Shown here: in pieces, positions 40,562 to 49,593 of the stretch | How the letters are laid out: each line of letters opens with the position of its first letter | Numbering within the stretch: the stretch's first letter is position 1 | Program-made: the position numbers and the translations under genes | Notes under the pieces: generated by a model | What the model saw: only the letters and a program-made list of their open reading frames with translations | What the model was told of the DNA's origin: nothing | Databases searched by the model: none | DNA from: Acidimicrobiia bacterium | GTDB taxonomy: Bacteria; Actinomycetota; Acidimicrobiia; Spongiisociales; ZC4RG35 | DNA: 64,000 nt | Assembly: GCA_028285585.1 (NCBI GenBank) | Contig: JANQOU010000002.1 | Location: 1 to 64,000 of the forward strand | Reading direction: 5' to 3'

Positions 40562-40951
40562 TCAGGTCCCGGCCATGGTGACGACTTGCCTTGGTGGGTT
40601 CTCCTCGTAGTCCGAGGGCCGCAGACGTGACCCGATTGGCCCTGCGATCAGACCACCGATCAGCATTGCTCCGAGGTACCAGCCGATCGTCACGTTGCCG
40701 TCGCCGATGTAGCTATCGGCAACTACCGGCACATGAGTCATGCCTCGATACTCCTCGGGAAGCCGCTGTTGCGCGGTGCGCTCTTGCCCCTCGCCGTCGA
40801 CCCAGCGGACTTCAGCTACTTCGGCGACTCCCACCGTTTGCGTAGAGATGACCTCTGCGATGACAGGCTGGGGAATGGCCATGTCGAAGGCGAACACCAA
40901 GCCCGCTGCGAGCAGAGAACCAATGACGACGTTGCGAATGGTTGCCCTCAT
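40562..40951 (-). CDS. hypothetical membrane protein
   Basis: The protein is about 129 aa from ATG 40951, with an N-terminal membrane helix (IGSLLAAGLVFAFDMAI), an extracytoplasmic middle (VRWVDGEGQERTAQQRLPEEYRGM), and a C-terminal helix rich in Gly (WYLGAMLIGGLIAGPIGSRL). I do not recognise a family. An ATG at 41014 would lie within the divergent promoter of the DUF222 gene, so I prefer the later start. Confidence 0.55.
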   Translation of the reverse strand: MRATIRNVVIGSLLAAGLVFAFDMAIPQPVIAEVISTQTVGVAEVAEVRWVDGEGQERTAQQRLPEEYRGMTHVPVVADSYIGDGNVTIGWYLGAMLIGGLIAGPIGSRLRPSDYEENPPRQVVTMAGT

Positions 40952-40995
40952 CGATGTCACTTTCGTGGCTTCTCCCAACTCTACCGGCACTCGAC

Positions 40996-41024
40996 TTGTT
41001 TCTGTCGTAGGCATGCTGTACTAT
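40996..41024 (+). promoter_or_regulatory. promoter of the DUF222/HNH gene (leaderless)
   Basis: TTGTTT (40996-41001), a 17-nt spacer, then TACTAT (41019-41024). The ATG follows after 7 nt (cgaacat). This is one of the clearest complete leaderless promoters in the window. Confidence 0.6.
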
Positions 41025-41031
41025 CGAACAT

Positions 41032-42414
41032 ATGTTCGACACATCATCACGAGATGTGATCGAGCTCTCGGATCCGACAAGTGATCTGAGCGGGGAGAGT
41101 TACGACACCGATCTTGCCTATTCGGTTACTTGTGCCGAGTTGGGGTCGGGGCACATGGCTGAACAGCACGTGCTCCCCCATTCCTTCGAAGAGATCCCGC
41201 CCGGCCCCCATCTGGCCGCGGTTGTCTCGACCGTTGATCGGAAGAAGCTGAACGGGCACGACGTGGTCCGGCTGATGCAGGCGGAGGCCCGGCTCGCCTC
41301 CCACTACGAAGCTCAGAAGCTGGCGACGATGGTCGAAGTGGCCATGTCGCCAGAGGGCGGTCCTGACGACCCGGTGGAGAGAACAACCGAGTTCCTCGAG
41401 TACGCACCAGATGAGGCAGCCGCGGCTCTGTGCACTACCCGGCGCGCAGCCGAGATGGACATGAACCTGGCTTACAGCCTCACCGGCCGCCTCTCCCAAG
41501 TGTGGGAGCGGTTCCAGCAAGGTGAACTCGATCTGAGACGGGTCCGTGTGTTCGCCGACCAACTCTCACATCTGTCCCAAGACACAGTCGACTCAGTCCT
41601 CACGGAGACCCTCGACGACTCGACTCACCTCACCACCGGCCAGCTCCGGGCTCGACTCGCTCGGGAGGTGATGCTGGTGGACCCTGCCGCCGAAGACCTT
41701 TCATACCAAGCCGGAGTCGAGGACAGGAAGGTGGTGCTTCAGCGAAACCCTGATCACACCGCCAACATCGTCGCCACCAACCTGCCTGCCGACGGTGCGG
41801 CGAGTCTCATGCAGCACATCAACGATGTTGCTCGGCGGCTCAAGACCGGCGATGAGACACGGACGATCGATCAGATGCGGGCAGACGTGTTCCTCGGCTT
41901 GGCAGGTAGCGACAGCTTCATTGGAAGCAGTGGTGGCGGAGTTCATCTCACCGTCAACCTCGCCACCCTTGCCGGCCTGACTGATGAACCGGCAGACCTC
42001 GATGGTTACGGCCCGGTGGTCGCAGACATCGCCCGCAAAGTGGCCAAAGCCCAAGCCAAGAGCACCTGGGACTTCACGGTGCATGACGAGGACGGCCACG
42101 TGCTGCTCACAGGCTCCACCAGAAGACGCCCAACGGCGAGCACGACCAGATCGGTCGCCGCGACATACTCAACATGCGTGGCTCCGGGTTGCCGGATGCC
42201 GGCCCACAGCTGTGATCTTGACCACCGCGAGCCTTGGGCAGACGGTGGAGCCACTCACGAGCACAACTTGGAGCCTCTTTGCCGCCACCATCACATGATG
42301 AAGCACCACGCTCCGTGGCAGCTGGAACGTCTACCCAACGGAGATCATCAATGGACGACACGACTCGGCCATACCTACCGAACCAAGCGCGCTCCTCCTA
42401 GAAGATCCGGTTGA
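41032..42414 (+). CDS. DUF222 / HNH endonuclease (13E12-type repeat family)
   Basis: The 460-aa protein has a long helical DUF222 region (about residues 60-340, for example LMQAEARLASHYEAQKLATMVEVAM) and a C-terminal HNH nuclease motif CVAPGCRMPAHSCDLDHREPWADGGATHEHNLEPLCRHHHMMKH. Such genes are often present in many copies in actinobacterial genomes and may be mobile-element-like. Here no repeats or transposase flank it. Its end overlaps the convergent 44-aa gene by 17 bp. Confidence 0.87.
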   Translation: MFDTSSRDVIELSDPTSDLSGESYDTDLAYSVTCAELGSGHMAEQHVLPHSFEEIPPGPHLAAVVSTVDRKKLNGHDVVRLMQAEARLASHYEAQKLATMVEVAMSPEGGPDDPVERTTEFLEYAPDEAAAALCTTRRAAEMDMNLAYSLTGRLSQVWERFQQGELDLRRVRVFADQLSHLSQDTVDSVLTETLDDSTHLTTGQLRARLAREVMLVDPAAEDLSYQAGVEDRKVVLQRNPDHTANIVATNLPADGAASLMQHINDVARRLKTGDETRTIDQMRADVFLGLAGSDSFIGSSGGGVHLTVNLATLAGLTDEPADLDGYGPVVADIARKVAKAQAKSTWDFTVHDEDGHVLLTGSTRRRPTASTTRSVAATYSTCVAPGCRMPAHSCDLDHREPWADGGATHEHNLEPLCRHHHMMKHHAPWQLERLPNGDHQWTTRLGHTYRTKRAPPRRSG

Positions 42415-42532
42415 GCAGCCACCAGATCGCCTCGACCAAACGCCAGCCGAGATAAAGCACCGCCAGGACCACCATCAGCTTGAACGAGAAGGGTGTCTTC
42501 AGGTCGTCCTGTGGTGACGCCGGGTCGGTCAT
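42398..42532 (-). CDS. 44-aa single-pass membrane protein downstream of der
   Basis: The ATG at 42532 overlaps the der stop by 4 nt (ATGA). The protein has a polar N-terminus (MTDPASPQDDLKTPFS) and one helix, FKLMVVLAVLYLGWRLVEAIWWLL. The track lists a longer frame that begins inside der. Translational coupling to der supports it as real. Function unknown. Confidence 0.6.
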   Translation of the reverse strand: MTDPASPQDDLKTPFSFKLMVVLAVLYLGWRLVEAIWWLLNRIF

Positions 42533-43842
42533 CGCTCTGACTTCGACCGTGTCACGAAGTGGATCGGTGTTCCCACAAAATCGTGTGAGTCGCGGAGCTT
42601 GTTCTCCAAGTAACGCAGATAATCCTCGCCGAGCTCTCCGCCGGACAGAAACACCACGAAAGTGGGAGGTCCGGTGCCTGCCTGCACCGCGTAGTGGATC
42701 TTGGGTCGCCTCCCTTTCCGAACCGGTGGCGGGTGAGCCGCTGCCCAATGCCTGATGTCACGGTTGAGCCGGCCGGTGGGAACCCTGGTCTCCCTGGTCT
42801 CCAGTACCGCTTCGATGGCACCGCCGAGCCGACCCACCCTGGCACCCGTCTTCGCCGCCATGCGAAGCGCCGGCGCCCAGGCGACAAAACCGAAACGATC
42901 GGGCAGGGACAACTCAGTCCACTCGCGCTGCTCCTCATCCAGTGCGTCCCATTTGTTGAGGATGATGACGAGCGACACTCCGGCGTCGACTACTTCGCTG
43001 GCTATTCGCTGATCTTGATGGGTGACGCCTTCGGTGGCGTCGACCATGAGCAAGGCTGCGTCGGCCCCTTCCAACGCCTCTCTGGCCCTGAGCACTGCGT
43101 AGAAGTCTGCATCTTCGCTGATTTGGGGCTTGCGCCGAATGCCGGCGGTGTCGACCAGTGTGTAGACCTCGCCATCGATCTCCACCTCGACGTCGATGGG
43201 GTCACGTGTTGTCCCGGGAGTGTCGGAGACGATGACTCGATCCTCACCCAGCAGTCGGTTTAGAAGCGTCGACTTGCCGACGTTGGGCCTGCCCACGATG
43301 GCCAAGCGTGGTGAGCCACTCTCAGCGACGCCAACCGACTCCTCCGGCAGCACTTTCACCAGCTCATCGAGCAGGTCCCCCACCCCCCTGCCGTGATAGG
43401 CGCTGATCGGATGGGGCTGGCCGAGCCCGAGGCCCCAGAACCGGTCGGTGTTCCACTCTGAACCGTCGTCGTCGAGCTTGTTGGCGGCGAGCAGGATCGG
43501 AACGTCCGCCTGCCTCAGAATCGAGATCACACCGGTGTCGTCGTCGGTCAGCTCCGTCGTGCCGTCTACCACGAGGATCACGGCGTCTGCTCCGGACACA
43601 GCGCCTTCCGCCTGCTCTCTGATGGACTGGTTGAGATCGCCATCCGGCTTCACCTCCCACCCGCCGGTGTCGACGAGGATGAAGCTGCGACCGGCCCAGT
43701 CCGCTTCGAACTCGCGACGGTCTCGCGTGACACCCGACATCTCTTCGACGACGGCTGAGCGGGAGCCGATCACACGATTCACCAGAGTGGACTTGCCGAT
43801 GTTCGGGCGCCCGACAATGGCGACAACAGGCAGGGCTGACAT
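42529..43842 (-). CDS. der: ribosome biogenesis GTPase Der (EngA)
   Basis: The 437-aa protein has two tandem GTPase domains: G1 GRPNIGKSTL near residue 10 and GRPNVGKSTL near 185, with DTGG and DTAG G3 motifs, NKLD and NKWD G4 motifs, and a KH-like C-terminal domain (NRDIRHWAAAHPPPVRKGRRPKIHYAVQ). It assembles the 50S subunit. It follows ispH by 6 nt. Confidence 0.95.
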   Translation of the reverse strand: MSALPVVAIVGRPNIGKSTLVNRVIGSRSAVVEEMSGVTRDRREFEADWAGRSFILVDTGGWEVKPDGDLNQSIREQAEGAVSGADAVILVVDGTTELTDDDTGVISILRQADVPILLAANKLDDDGSEWNTDRFWGLGLGQPHPISAYHGRGVGDLLDELVKVLPEESVGVAESGSPRLAIVGRPNVGKSTLLNRLLGEDRVIVSDTPGTTRDPIDVEVEIDGEVYTLVDTAGIRRKPQISEDADFYAVLRAREALEGADAALLMVDATEGVTHQDQRIASEVVDAGVSLVIILNKWDALDEEQREWTELSLPDRFGFVAWAPALRMAAKTGARVGRLGGAIEAVLETRETRVPTGRLNRDIRHWAAAHPPPVRKGRRPKIHYAVQAGTGPPTFVVFLSGGELGEDYLRYLENKLRDSHDFVGTPIHFVTRSKSER

Positions 43843-43848
43843 GATGAC

Positions 43849-44898
43849 TCAGGCGCTGATCTGCCCGAGCGCCTCCGTTGCGGTCCACTCACGGTCGCGG
43901 TCCAGCCACGAAGGCTCCCGCGGTGGCTTCGCGGTGACACCAGCTTCGACCACCTGCGTCAGGGTGTTCACGAAAGCTCGAAGCTGCGGTGGCAGCGGGA
44001 AGTACTCCTGCTCTTCCGTCGAGCGCCACAGTTCGAAGCCGTCGCTTGGGTCTAGACGGTCGATTACCTCCTGCACGAGGTGGTCGGGTGCTGAGGCACC
44101 CGCGGTCAGGCCGACAGTGGCGGCCCCCGTGAGCCATTCGTCACGGATGTCGCCGGCCGAGTCGATCCGTTGTGCCGCCACGCCGTTCTCACCGGAGACC
44201 CTCACCAGGGCCTGGGTGTTCGATGAGTTCTCCGATCCGACCACCAGGATCAAGTCGCACTCCGATGCGAGCTCCTCAACTGCGTCTTGGCGATTGGTCG
44301 TGGCGTAGCAGAGGTCTGATTTCCGGGCGGTGTGAAGCTCCGGATACAGCTCAGAAGCCTTCTCCATCACGTCTTGCCACTCGTACATGCCAAGAGTGGT
44401 CTGTGCCACCAGGGCCACCTTGTCAGGGTCTTTGGGGTTGAAGTCGGCGAGACCTGTCTCCGGCTCCACCAGCGTGATCGCGTCTGGGGCTTCGGCAACG
44501 GTGCCGACAGCCTCGTCGTGGCCCTCGTGGCCTATGTAGATGATGTCGTAGCCCTTGCGCGACATCATCTTCACCTCGTGGTGAACTTTGGTCACCAGAG
44601 GACAAACCGCATCGATGACAACCGCTGCACGGTCTTGCGCTCCTGACACCACGTCGGGAGATGAGCCATGGGCAGACAGCATGACCGGGGCACCCTCCGG
44701 CACCTCCGATATGTCATCGACGAAGACAACGCCGACCTTCTCGAAGGCACGCACCACCCACTCGTTGTGCACGATCTCGTGGTAGCAGTACACCGGGCCG
44801 TCGAAGATCCTGATCATCCAGGTGAGAGCTTTGATGGCCATCTCGACGCCGGCACAGAACCCACGAGGCTCGGCGAGCAGCACTCTCTCAACACTCAT
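43849..44898 (-). CDS. ispH: 4-hydroxy-3-methylbut-2-enyl diphosphate reductase
   Basis: The 349-aa Fe-S enzyme makes IPP and DMAPP in the last MEP-pathway step. The three cluster Cys are in EPRGFCAGV, DAVCPLVTK and SDLCYATTNRQ, and the active-site EIVHN is present. I start at ATG 44898; TACCAT lies 8 nt upstream, suggesting a leaderless mRNA. It lies between cmk and der. Confidence 0.95.
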   Translation of the reverse strand: MSVERVLLAEPRGFCAGVEMAIKALTWMIRIFDGPVYCYHEIVHNEWVVRAFEKVGVVFVDDISEVPEGAPVMLSAHGSSPDVVSGAQDRAAVVIDAVCPLVTKVHHEVKMMSRKGYDIIYIGHEGHDEAVGTVAEAPDAITLVEPETGLADFNPKDPDKVALVAQTTLGMYEWQDVMEKASELYPELHTARKSDLCYATTNRQDAVEELASECDLILVVGSENSSNTQALVRVSGENGVAAQRIDSAGDIRDEWLTGAATVGLTAGASAPDHLVQEVIDRLDPSDGFELWRSTEEQEYFPLPPQLRAFVNTLTQVVEAGVTAKPPREPSWLDRDREWTATEALGQISA

Positions 44899-44919
44899 AG
44901 GTGGCAATGGTAGAGACGC

Positions 44920-45567
44920 TCAGGAATTGGCCTCTATCAGCTCGAGAACCCGTTCAACGACACCCTCGAATCGCATGTCCGAGGTGTCGATGACCACCGC
45001 TCCTTCCGGGACTTGCAGAGGCGACGTCTCTCGCGTCGAATCGAGGTGGTCTCGTCTGGCGATGTCGGCCAGCACATCTTCGGCCGGCTCACCGGTCTGG
45101 GCCGCCCTTCTCCTTGCGCGCACCTCGGCCCGTGCGTCGAGGTAGATCTTGATGTCGGCGTCGGGGAACACCACCGAGCCGATATCCCTGCCCTCGACAA
45201 CAGCGCGGCCGCCCCGTGTCTCCACCCATCGCCGCTGTTCGTCGACGAACTGCTTCCGGACCTCGGCATGAGCTGCCACCTTCGAGACCACGCTGGTCAC
45301 CGCTTCTCCCCTGATCTCTTCGGTCACATCGTCGCCGTTGAGGATCATCCGCCCGTCTTCGTATTCGATCTCTGACCGGTCCACGGCGGCGGCCACGGCC
45401 GCTCCATCGGCAAGGTCCACCGCTGCACGAAGCGCAGCGAGAGTTGCCACTCGATAGAACGCACCGGTGTCGAGATGAGGAAGACCTGCTCTTCGGGCCA
45501 CCTCTTTCGAAACAGTGCTCTTGCCGGTGCCACTGGGCCCATCCATGGCGATTATGAGTGTCGGCAC
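44920..45567 (-). CDS. cmk: cytidylate kinase
   Basis: The 215-aa kinase phosphorylates CMP and dCMP. The P-loop is MDGPSGTGKST, with LDTGAFYRVATLAAL and the CMP-contact VVEGRDIGSVVFPDADIKIYLDA. I start at GTG 45567 (VPTLIIAMDGP); the ORF track adds about 100 residues from an apparently non-coding 184-bp gap. TATTCT lies exactly 7 nt before the GTG. pyrG, which makes CTP, is 6 kb upstream. Confidence 0.93.
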   Translation of the reverse strand: MPTLIIAMDGPSGTGKSTVSKEVARRAGLPHLDTGAFYRVATLAALRAAVDLADGAAVAAAVDRSEIEYEDGRMILNGDDVTEEIRGEAVTSVVSKVAAHAEVRKQFVDEQRRWVETRGGRAVVEGRDIGSVVFPDADIKIYLDARAEVRARRRAAQTGEPAEDVLADIARRDHLDSTRETSPLQVPEGAVVIDTSDMRFEGVVERVLELIEANS

Positions 45568-45574
45568 GGCGCAG

Positions 45575-45580
45575 AGAATA
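45575..45580 (-). promoter_or_regulatory. -10 hexamer of cmk
   Basis: TATTCT on the minus strand, 7 nt (ctgcgcc) before GTG 45567. No good -35 is visible. The 184 bp between aroA and cmk hold nothing else I can assign. Confidence 0.45.
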
Positions 45581-45751
45581 GGGAGAGACAGGTGAGCCCG
45601 TGTAGGTCGGTACAGGAGAGGCGCCGGCCCCGGAGGGGTTTGTCCTACTCGGGGGTACTTCGGACAATGGGGGCGAAACGGAGCCGGTCTGACCTCTCCA
45701 GTGGAGAAACATACTCGCGAACAGGGCCGCGGTGCGACCTCGCTGCGGTTA

Positions 45752-47023
45752 TCAGACGAACGCGGTGCCCATTGTCTCCCAAAACCCGGGCCAGGTCTTG
45801 GCGACGACATCCGGGTTGGACACTTCCACGGCAGGGACTCGGAGACCAGCAAGCGCCAATGACATCGCAACCCGATGGTCTCCGAAAGAGTCCACTACTC
45901 CCCCGGTCAGAGCCTGTGGCTCGATGATCAACGCGTCCTCGTCGATCGTTGCGTTGCCTCCAAGAGCATTGATCCCGTCCGACATTGCCTGAAGCCGATC
46001 CGACTCTTTGTGCCGCAGCGAGAAGAGACCGTCGAGCCTGCTCGGCTCCTCAGCAAACAAGCAAGCAACGGCAACCGCCATAGCGCCATCGGGGCAACCC
46101 GAGAGATCGGTTTCGATACCCCCAAGACGCACACCATTGGCGTCGACGACCAGCCCGCTCTCTCCTCTGGCTAGCTGACACCCCATGCTCTCGAGGACTT
46201 GTGCCACGTGAATATCGGGCTGCAACGACTCCAGCCAAACGCCAGGGAGCTCGACCCGGCCGCCGGTGATGGCGGCAGAGACCATCGGGTAGACCGCCGC
46301 AGAGATGTCCGGCTCAACCACGTAGTCCTGTGGCTGGTACCCGGAAGGCTCGACGTCGAAACCGGCGAGTGTCGGCGTGACCTGTGCTCCGAACGCCTCC
46401 ATGACCCGGATCGTGACATCGAGATATCCGGCGGAGCCGGCGAGGCCTACTGGCTTGAGTGAGCTGCTTCGCGATGCCATAGGGGCCCCTAGGAGCAGCG
46501 CGGTGGCGAACTGGCTGCTGCCGGAGCAGTCGACCTCGATGACCTCACCCCAGAGACCGGTTTGGCCGGTCACAGTCACTGGAAGATGTCCTTCTGTCGC
46601 CGTCACCGCGACTCCCTGGGCTTTGAGAGCCTCGAGCAGACCCTCCATGGGACGCTCGCTGAGCCGGCCCTGGCCGTCGATTGTCGTGTCGCCGCCGTCG
46701 GCGAGACTTGCCATGACGATCGAGATGCGAGCCGTCAACCCCGACTCGATCGCATCGATGACGTCGCGAGGTGCCTGCAAGTGCCGTCCCAGGCCGTCGA
46801 TCGTCCACGGCTCCGATGATGTGTTGACAGAAACTCCGAAAGCGGTGAGGGCTGCGGCCATTGCCTTGGTGTCGTCAGCATCCAAGCCGTCGTAGACATG
46901 CGAGCGCCCTTCCGCAAGGGCGGCGCAGGCCATGGCCCTGATGGTGATCGACTTGGAGCCGGGCACCACCACGGCGGCGTCGAGCGGCGCCGAGACCGGC
47001 TGAAGGCTTCGAGTGATACTCAC
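45752..47023 (-). CDS. aroA: 3-phosphoshikimate 1-carboxyvinyltransferase (EPSP synthase)
   Basis: The 423-aa shikimate-pathway enzyme has VPGSKSITIRAMA at the N-terminus, RLSERPMEGLLEALKAQG, SGSSQFATALLL and the late RHKESDRLQAM. The usual LxNAGTAMRP loop is replaced by IESGLTARIS, which changes the positions equivalent to E. coli Thr97 and Pro101. It overlaps rluB by 4 nt. No other aro gene is in the window. Confidence 0.93.
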   Translation of the reverse strand: MSITRSLQPVSAPLDAAVVVPGSKSITIRAMACAALAEGRSHVYDGLDADDTKAMAAALTAFGVSVNTSSEPWTIDGLGRHLQAPRDVIDAIESGLTARISIVMASLADGGDTTIDGQGRLSERPMEGLLEALKAQGVAVTATEGHLPVTVTGQTGLWGEVIEVDCSGSSQFATALLLGAPMASRSSSLKPVGLAGSAGYLDVTIRVMEAFGAQVTPTLAGFDVEPSGYQPQDYVVEPDISAAVYPMVSAAITGGRVELPGVWLESLQPDIHVAQVLESMGCQLARGESGLVVDANGVRLGGIETDLSGCPDGAMAVAVACLFAEEPSRLDGLFSLRHKESDRLQAMSDGINALGGNATIDEDALIIEPQALTGGVVDSFGDHRVAMSLALAGLRVPAVEVSNPDVVAKTWPGFWETMGTAFV

Positions 47024-47742
47024 TGCGACCCCGAAGATAGGAGCGCCCTGATCTCCTCCGGCTCGAGAGGCCGCGAATGACCAGGTTTGAGCTGGGCGTC
47101 CTTGATCGGGCCTATGGCGGTCCGCACGAGACTCAACACCTCATGACCGACCGCCGAGAGCATTCGCCTCACCTCACGGTTGCGCCCTTCACCCATCACA
47201 ACCCGCACCAGGGAGCGGCTTCTCTGTTTCTCCAGAACTCTTGCAGCCACCGCCTTGGCCGGACCGTCTTCGAGGTCGACGCCCGACATGAGCCGATCGA
47301 TCGAGGATCTCAATGGAGCACCTTCCACTAGGGCCAGGTAGGTCTTGGTAATCCCGTATCTCGGATGGGTGACCCGATTGGTCAACTCTCCGTCGTTGCT
47401 CACCAGAATCAGGCCCTCGCTGTCTGCGTCGAGTCGGCCCACCGGGTACAGCCGCGCATCAGACTGCACGAGGTCGATGACAGTGGTTCTGCCTTGCGGG
47501 TCATCGGCCGTGGAGACCACACCGACAGGCTTGTACAACAAGTGGGTCTCGACATGCGGGTTGACCGGGAGTGGGGAACCGTCGAGTGTCAGCAGGTCTG
47601 CCGTCGGATCGACACGATCGCCCAGCACCACTGGCTGTCCGTTAAGCCGCACCCTCCCTGAAGTCATGGCTTCCTCAGCCGCCCGGCGCGACATCAGCCC
47701 GGCGTTGGCGATGGCCTTCTGAATGCGGATCCTCTCCGCCAC
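47020..47742 (-). CDS. rluB: 23S rRNA pseudouridine synthase, RluB/RsuA family
   Basis: The 240-aa protein has an N-terminal S4 RNA-binding domain (IRIQKAIANAGLMSRRAAEEAMTSGRVRLNG) and the catalytic Asp in VGRLDADSEGLILVSNDGEL. It converts specific rRNA uridines to pseudouridine. It lies between scpB and aroA, as rluB follows scpB in many Actinobacteria. Confidence 0.92.
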   Translation of the reverse strand: MAERIRIQKAIANAGLMSRRAAEEAMTSGRVRLNGQPVVLGDRVDPTADLLTLDGSPLPVNPHVETHLLYKPVGVVSTADDPQGRTTVIDLVQSDARLYPVGRLDADSEGLILVSNDGELTNRVTHPRYGITKTYLALVEGAPLRSSIDRLMSGVDLEDGPAKAVAARVLEKQRSRSLVRVVMGEGRNREVRRMLSAVGHEVLSLVRTAIGPIKDAQLKPGHSRPLEPEEIRALLSSGSQ

Positions 47743-47746
47743 GACC

Positions 47747-48307
47747 TCAGACCTGACCCGGTCTGAGACTCTCTTCGAGCGAGTCGACGATGTCTGCCGG
47801 AGGGACGTGATCGGCGAGAGGTGGAAGCTCCTCTAGTGAGCCGAGACCGAGCTTCTCCAAGAACACCTCGGTCGTGACATAGACGGCGGGATTGCCAGGA
47901 GCATCAAGGCGCTCCTTCTCTTCGATGAAACCGAGCCGTTCCAGGGTGTGCACAGAGGATTCTGAGTCGACGCCACGAATCTCGGCGATCTGTCCCCTCG
48001 ACACGGGCTGGCGATAAGCCACCACCGAGAGTGTCTCTAGCGCCGCTCCCGAGAGACGTCGCGCCGTGGCGGACTTGGTGAAACGCTCCAGATAGGGATA
48101 TGCGTCGGGATGCGAGTACAGGCGCCAACCGCCGGCCGCCGGTTTCAGCACAAGCCCCGAGCCCCTCATCTCGAGCTCACACTGCAGTTCTTCCAACAAC
48201 TCTTCTACGCGACTCTTGGAGACCTCCAGGACTTCGGCAAGTTCTCGAGTCGGAACCGGGCTCTCGGTCACGAACAAGACGGCTTCCAGTGCAGCGAGAT
48301 CGTTCAT
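47747..48307 (-). CDS. scpB: segregation and condensation protein B
   Basis: The 186-aa protein has two winged-helix domains (LAALEAVLFVTESPVPTRELAEVL and SGAALETLSVVAYRQPVSRGQIAEIRG). With ScpA and SMC it compacts and segregates the chromosome. The ATG at 48307 overlaps the scpA stop by 4 nt; the track adds three codons. Confidence 0.94.
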   Translation of the reverse strand: MNDLAALEAVLFVTESPVPTRELAEVLEVSKSRVEELLEELQCELEMRGSGLVLKPAAGGWRLYSHPDAYPYLERFTKSATARRLSGAALETLSVVAYRQPVSRGQIAEIRGVDSESSVHTLERLGFIEEKERLDAPGNPAVYVTTEVFLEKLGLGSLEELPPLADHVPPADIVDSLEESLRPGQV

Positions 48308-49065
48308 GACGCCCACTCCGAGGTCAGGTCGACCTCACCATCGGCCTTGTGCCGGACTTCAATCGATGACAGCCAATCCTCTTGAGCCACCTCGATGAGG
48401 CCCCACCTGGCCATCTCCAGCAAAGCCAAGAAATAGGCAGCAACCTCGACTGGGCGCTCGCAGTGCTCGGTCAGGTCCTCGAAACTGGAGACGGCGAGCG
48501 ACTCGAGGCGTGCCCTCAGCTCGATGATCGCCGACTGGACGCTGGGCAGCTCCAAGTCCAAATGATCGAGGTCGAGATCGGGCTCAGGCCGGCTGAACAC
48601 CCTGGCTGCGATCTCGGCAAGCCCGTCCCGGTCCACTGGCAGGTCCACCACGACCGTCGGAGGTGCGATCTGCTGATCGATGCCGGAAGTCCTGGGAACG
48701 AAGCGATTCGTGTCCTGGAGCCTCCGCAACAGCACGGCTGCCACATCCTTGAAAGTCACGCAGACGAGCAGCCGGGACAAGAGGCGGTCGCGCTCTGCGA
48801 TCAACTCCAGCTCTTCGTCGATGTCAAGGTCGGTACCTCTCGGCAGCAGGGCCTGGCTCTTCAGCTGGACAAGAGTCGCCGCGATCAGCAAGAACTCCGA
48901 CGTCACCTCGATGTCGAGCTCTCTCATCTCGTTCAGGAAGGACACGTACTCGCTCACGACGTCTGTGAGGCCCACCGCGGTGATCTCGACCTGATGCTTG
49001 GTGATCAACTGAAGCAGCAGGTCCAGAGGCCCTTCGAAGACCGTTGTGCGGACGTGGAATGCCAT
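48304..49065 (-). CDS. scpA: segregation and condensation protein A
   Basis: The 253-aa kleisin has the typical N-terminus VFEGPLDLLLQLITKHQVEITAVGLTDVVSEYVSFL, the stretch EFLLIAATLVQLKSQALLP, and a C-terminal winged helix. It bridges the SMC heads. I start at ATG 49065; the track extends upstream without support. It is coupled to scpB. No parA gene precedes it. Confidence 0.94.
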   Translation of the reverse strand: MAFHVRTTVFEGPLDLLLQLITKHQVEITAVGLTDVVSEYVSFLNEMRELDIEVTSEFLLIAATLVQLKSQALLPRGTDLDIDEELELIAERDRLLSRLLVCVTFKDVAAVLLRRLQDTNRFVPRTSGIDQQIAPPTVVVDLPVDRDGLAEIAARVFSRPEPDLDLDHLDLELPSVQSAIIELRARLESLAVSSFEDLTEHCERPVEVAAYFLALLEMARWGLIEVAQEDWLSSIEVRHKADGEVDLTSEWAS

Positions 49066-49094
49066 ACGGTGGCGGAGATTATCCGCGCTGCGCC

Positions 49095-49589
49095 CTACCG
49101 CCCCGGTTTTGGAGGCTGGTCGGCGATCTGCAACACCCGCCAAGTTTCAACTGGGATGCCGGCAGGCCGGGTGCCGTGATGATGCATGGCGAACTCGACG
49201 GTGAGACGGGCAGCTCCCAGCTCCGCCAGCTCGCGTGCTGCCACAGCGCCATGGTCGCGGTATGCGGCCACGCGACGGAACAGGGGGAATCGAATCTTGA
49301 TCAGGATTGATGCCAGCACTCGGCCGAAGAGGCCGAGACGCGCATGACGTTTCCCGATGTCGTGCAACAGGGCTGCCTCGACGACATCGGCCTGCTCCAA
49401 GCCGTGGGCTATGACCACCTGCGATGCGTGGTAACCGTGGCGCTGGTCGGCCACAGACTGCTCGAAGAAAACCGGGGCCAGAGTGTCGCCAAGGCGATCG
49501 AGGACGAACGCAGCCTCTTCCACGTTGAGTGGCTTCGCGGTCGCGACGTCAAAGAACCTGGCGACCAGGTGGCTCGGCGAGCCAGGCAT
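49095..49589 (-). CDS. HD-domain phosphohydrolase-like protein
   Basis: The 164-aa protein has an HD-superfamily pattern: HGYHASQVVIAHG, then ALLHDIGKRHARLG (the HD pair) and a later YRDHGAVAAREL and MHHHG. Members hydrolyse nucleotides or phosphates; the substrate here is unknown. It starts 4 nt after the DksA-like gene and precedes scpA by 29 nt. Confidence 0.82.
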   Translation of the reverse strand: MPGSPSHLVARFFDVATAKPLNVEEAAFVLDRLGDTLAPVFFEQSVADQRHGYHASQVVIAHGLEQADVVEAALLHDIGKRHARLGLFGRVLASILIKIRFPLFRRVAAYRDHGAVAARELAELGAARLTVEFAMHHHGTRPAGIPVETWRVLQIADQPPKPGR

Positions 49590-49593
49590 CTAA

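Noticed and set aside
41032-42414. DUF222/HNH gene as part of a mobile element
   Set aside because: No flanking repeats, target duplications or transposase are visible; the gene stands alone beside tRNA-Pro and der.
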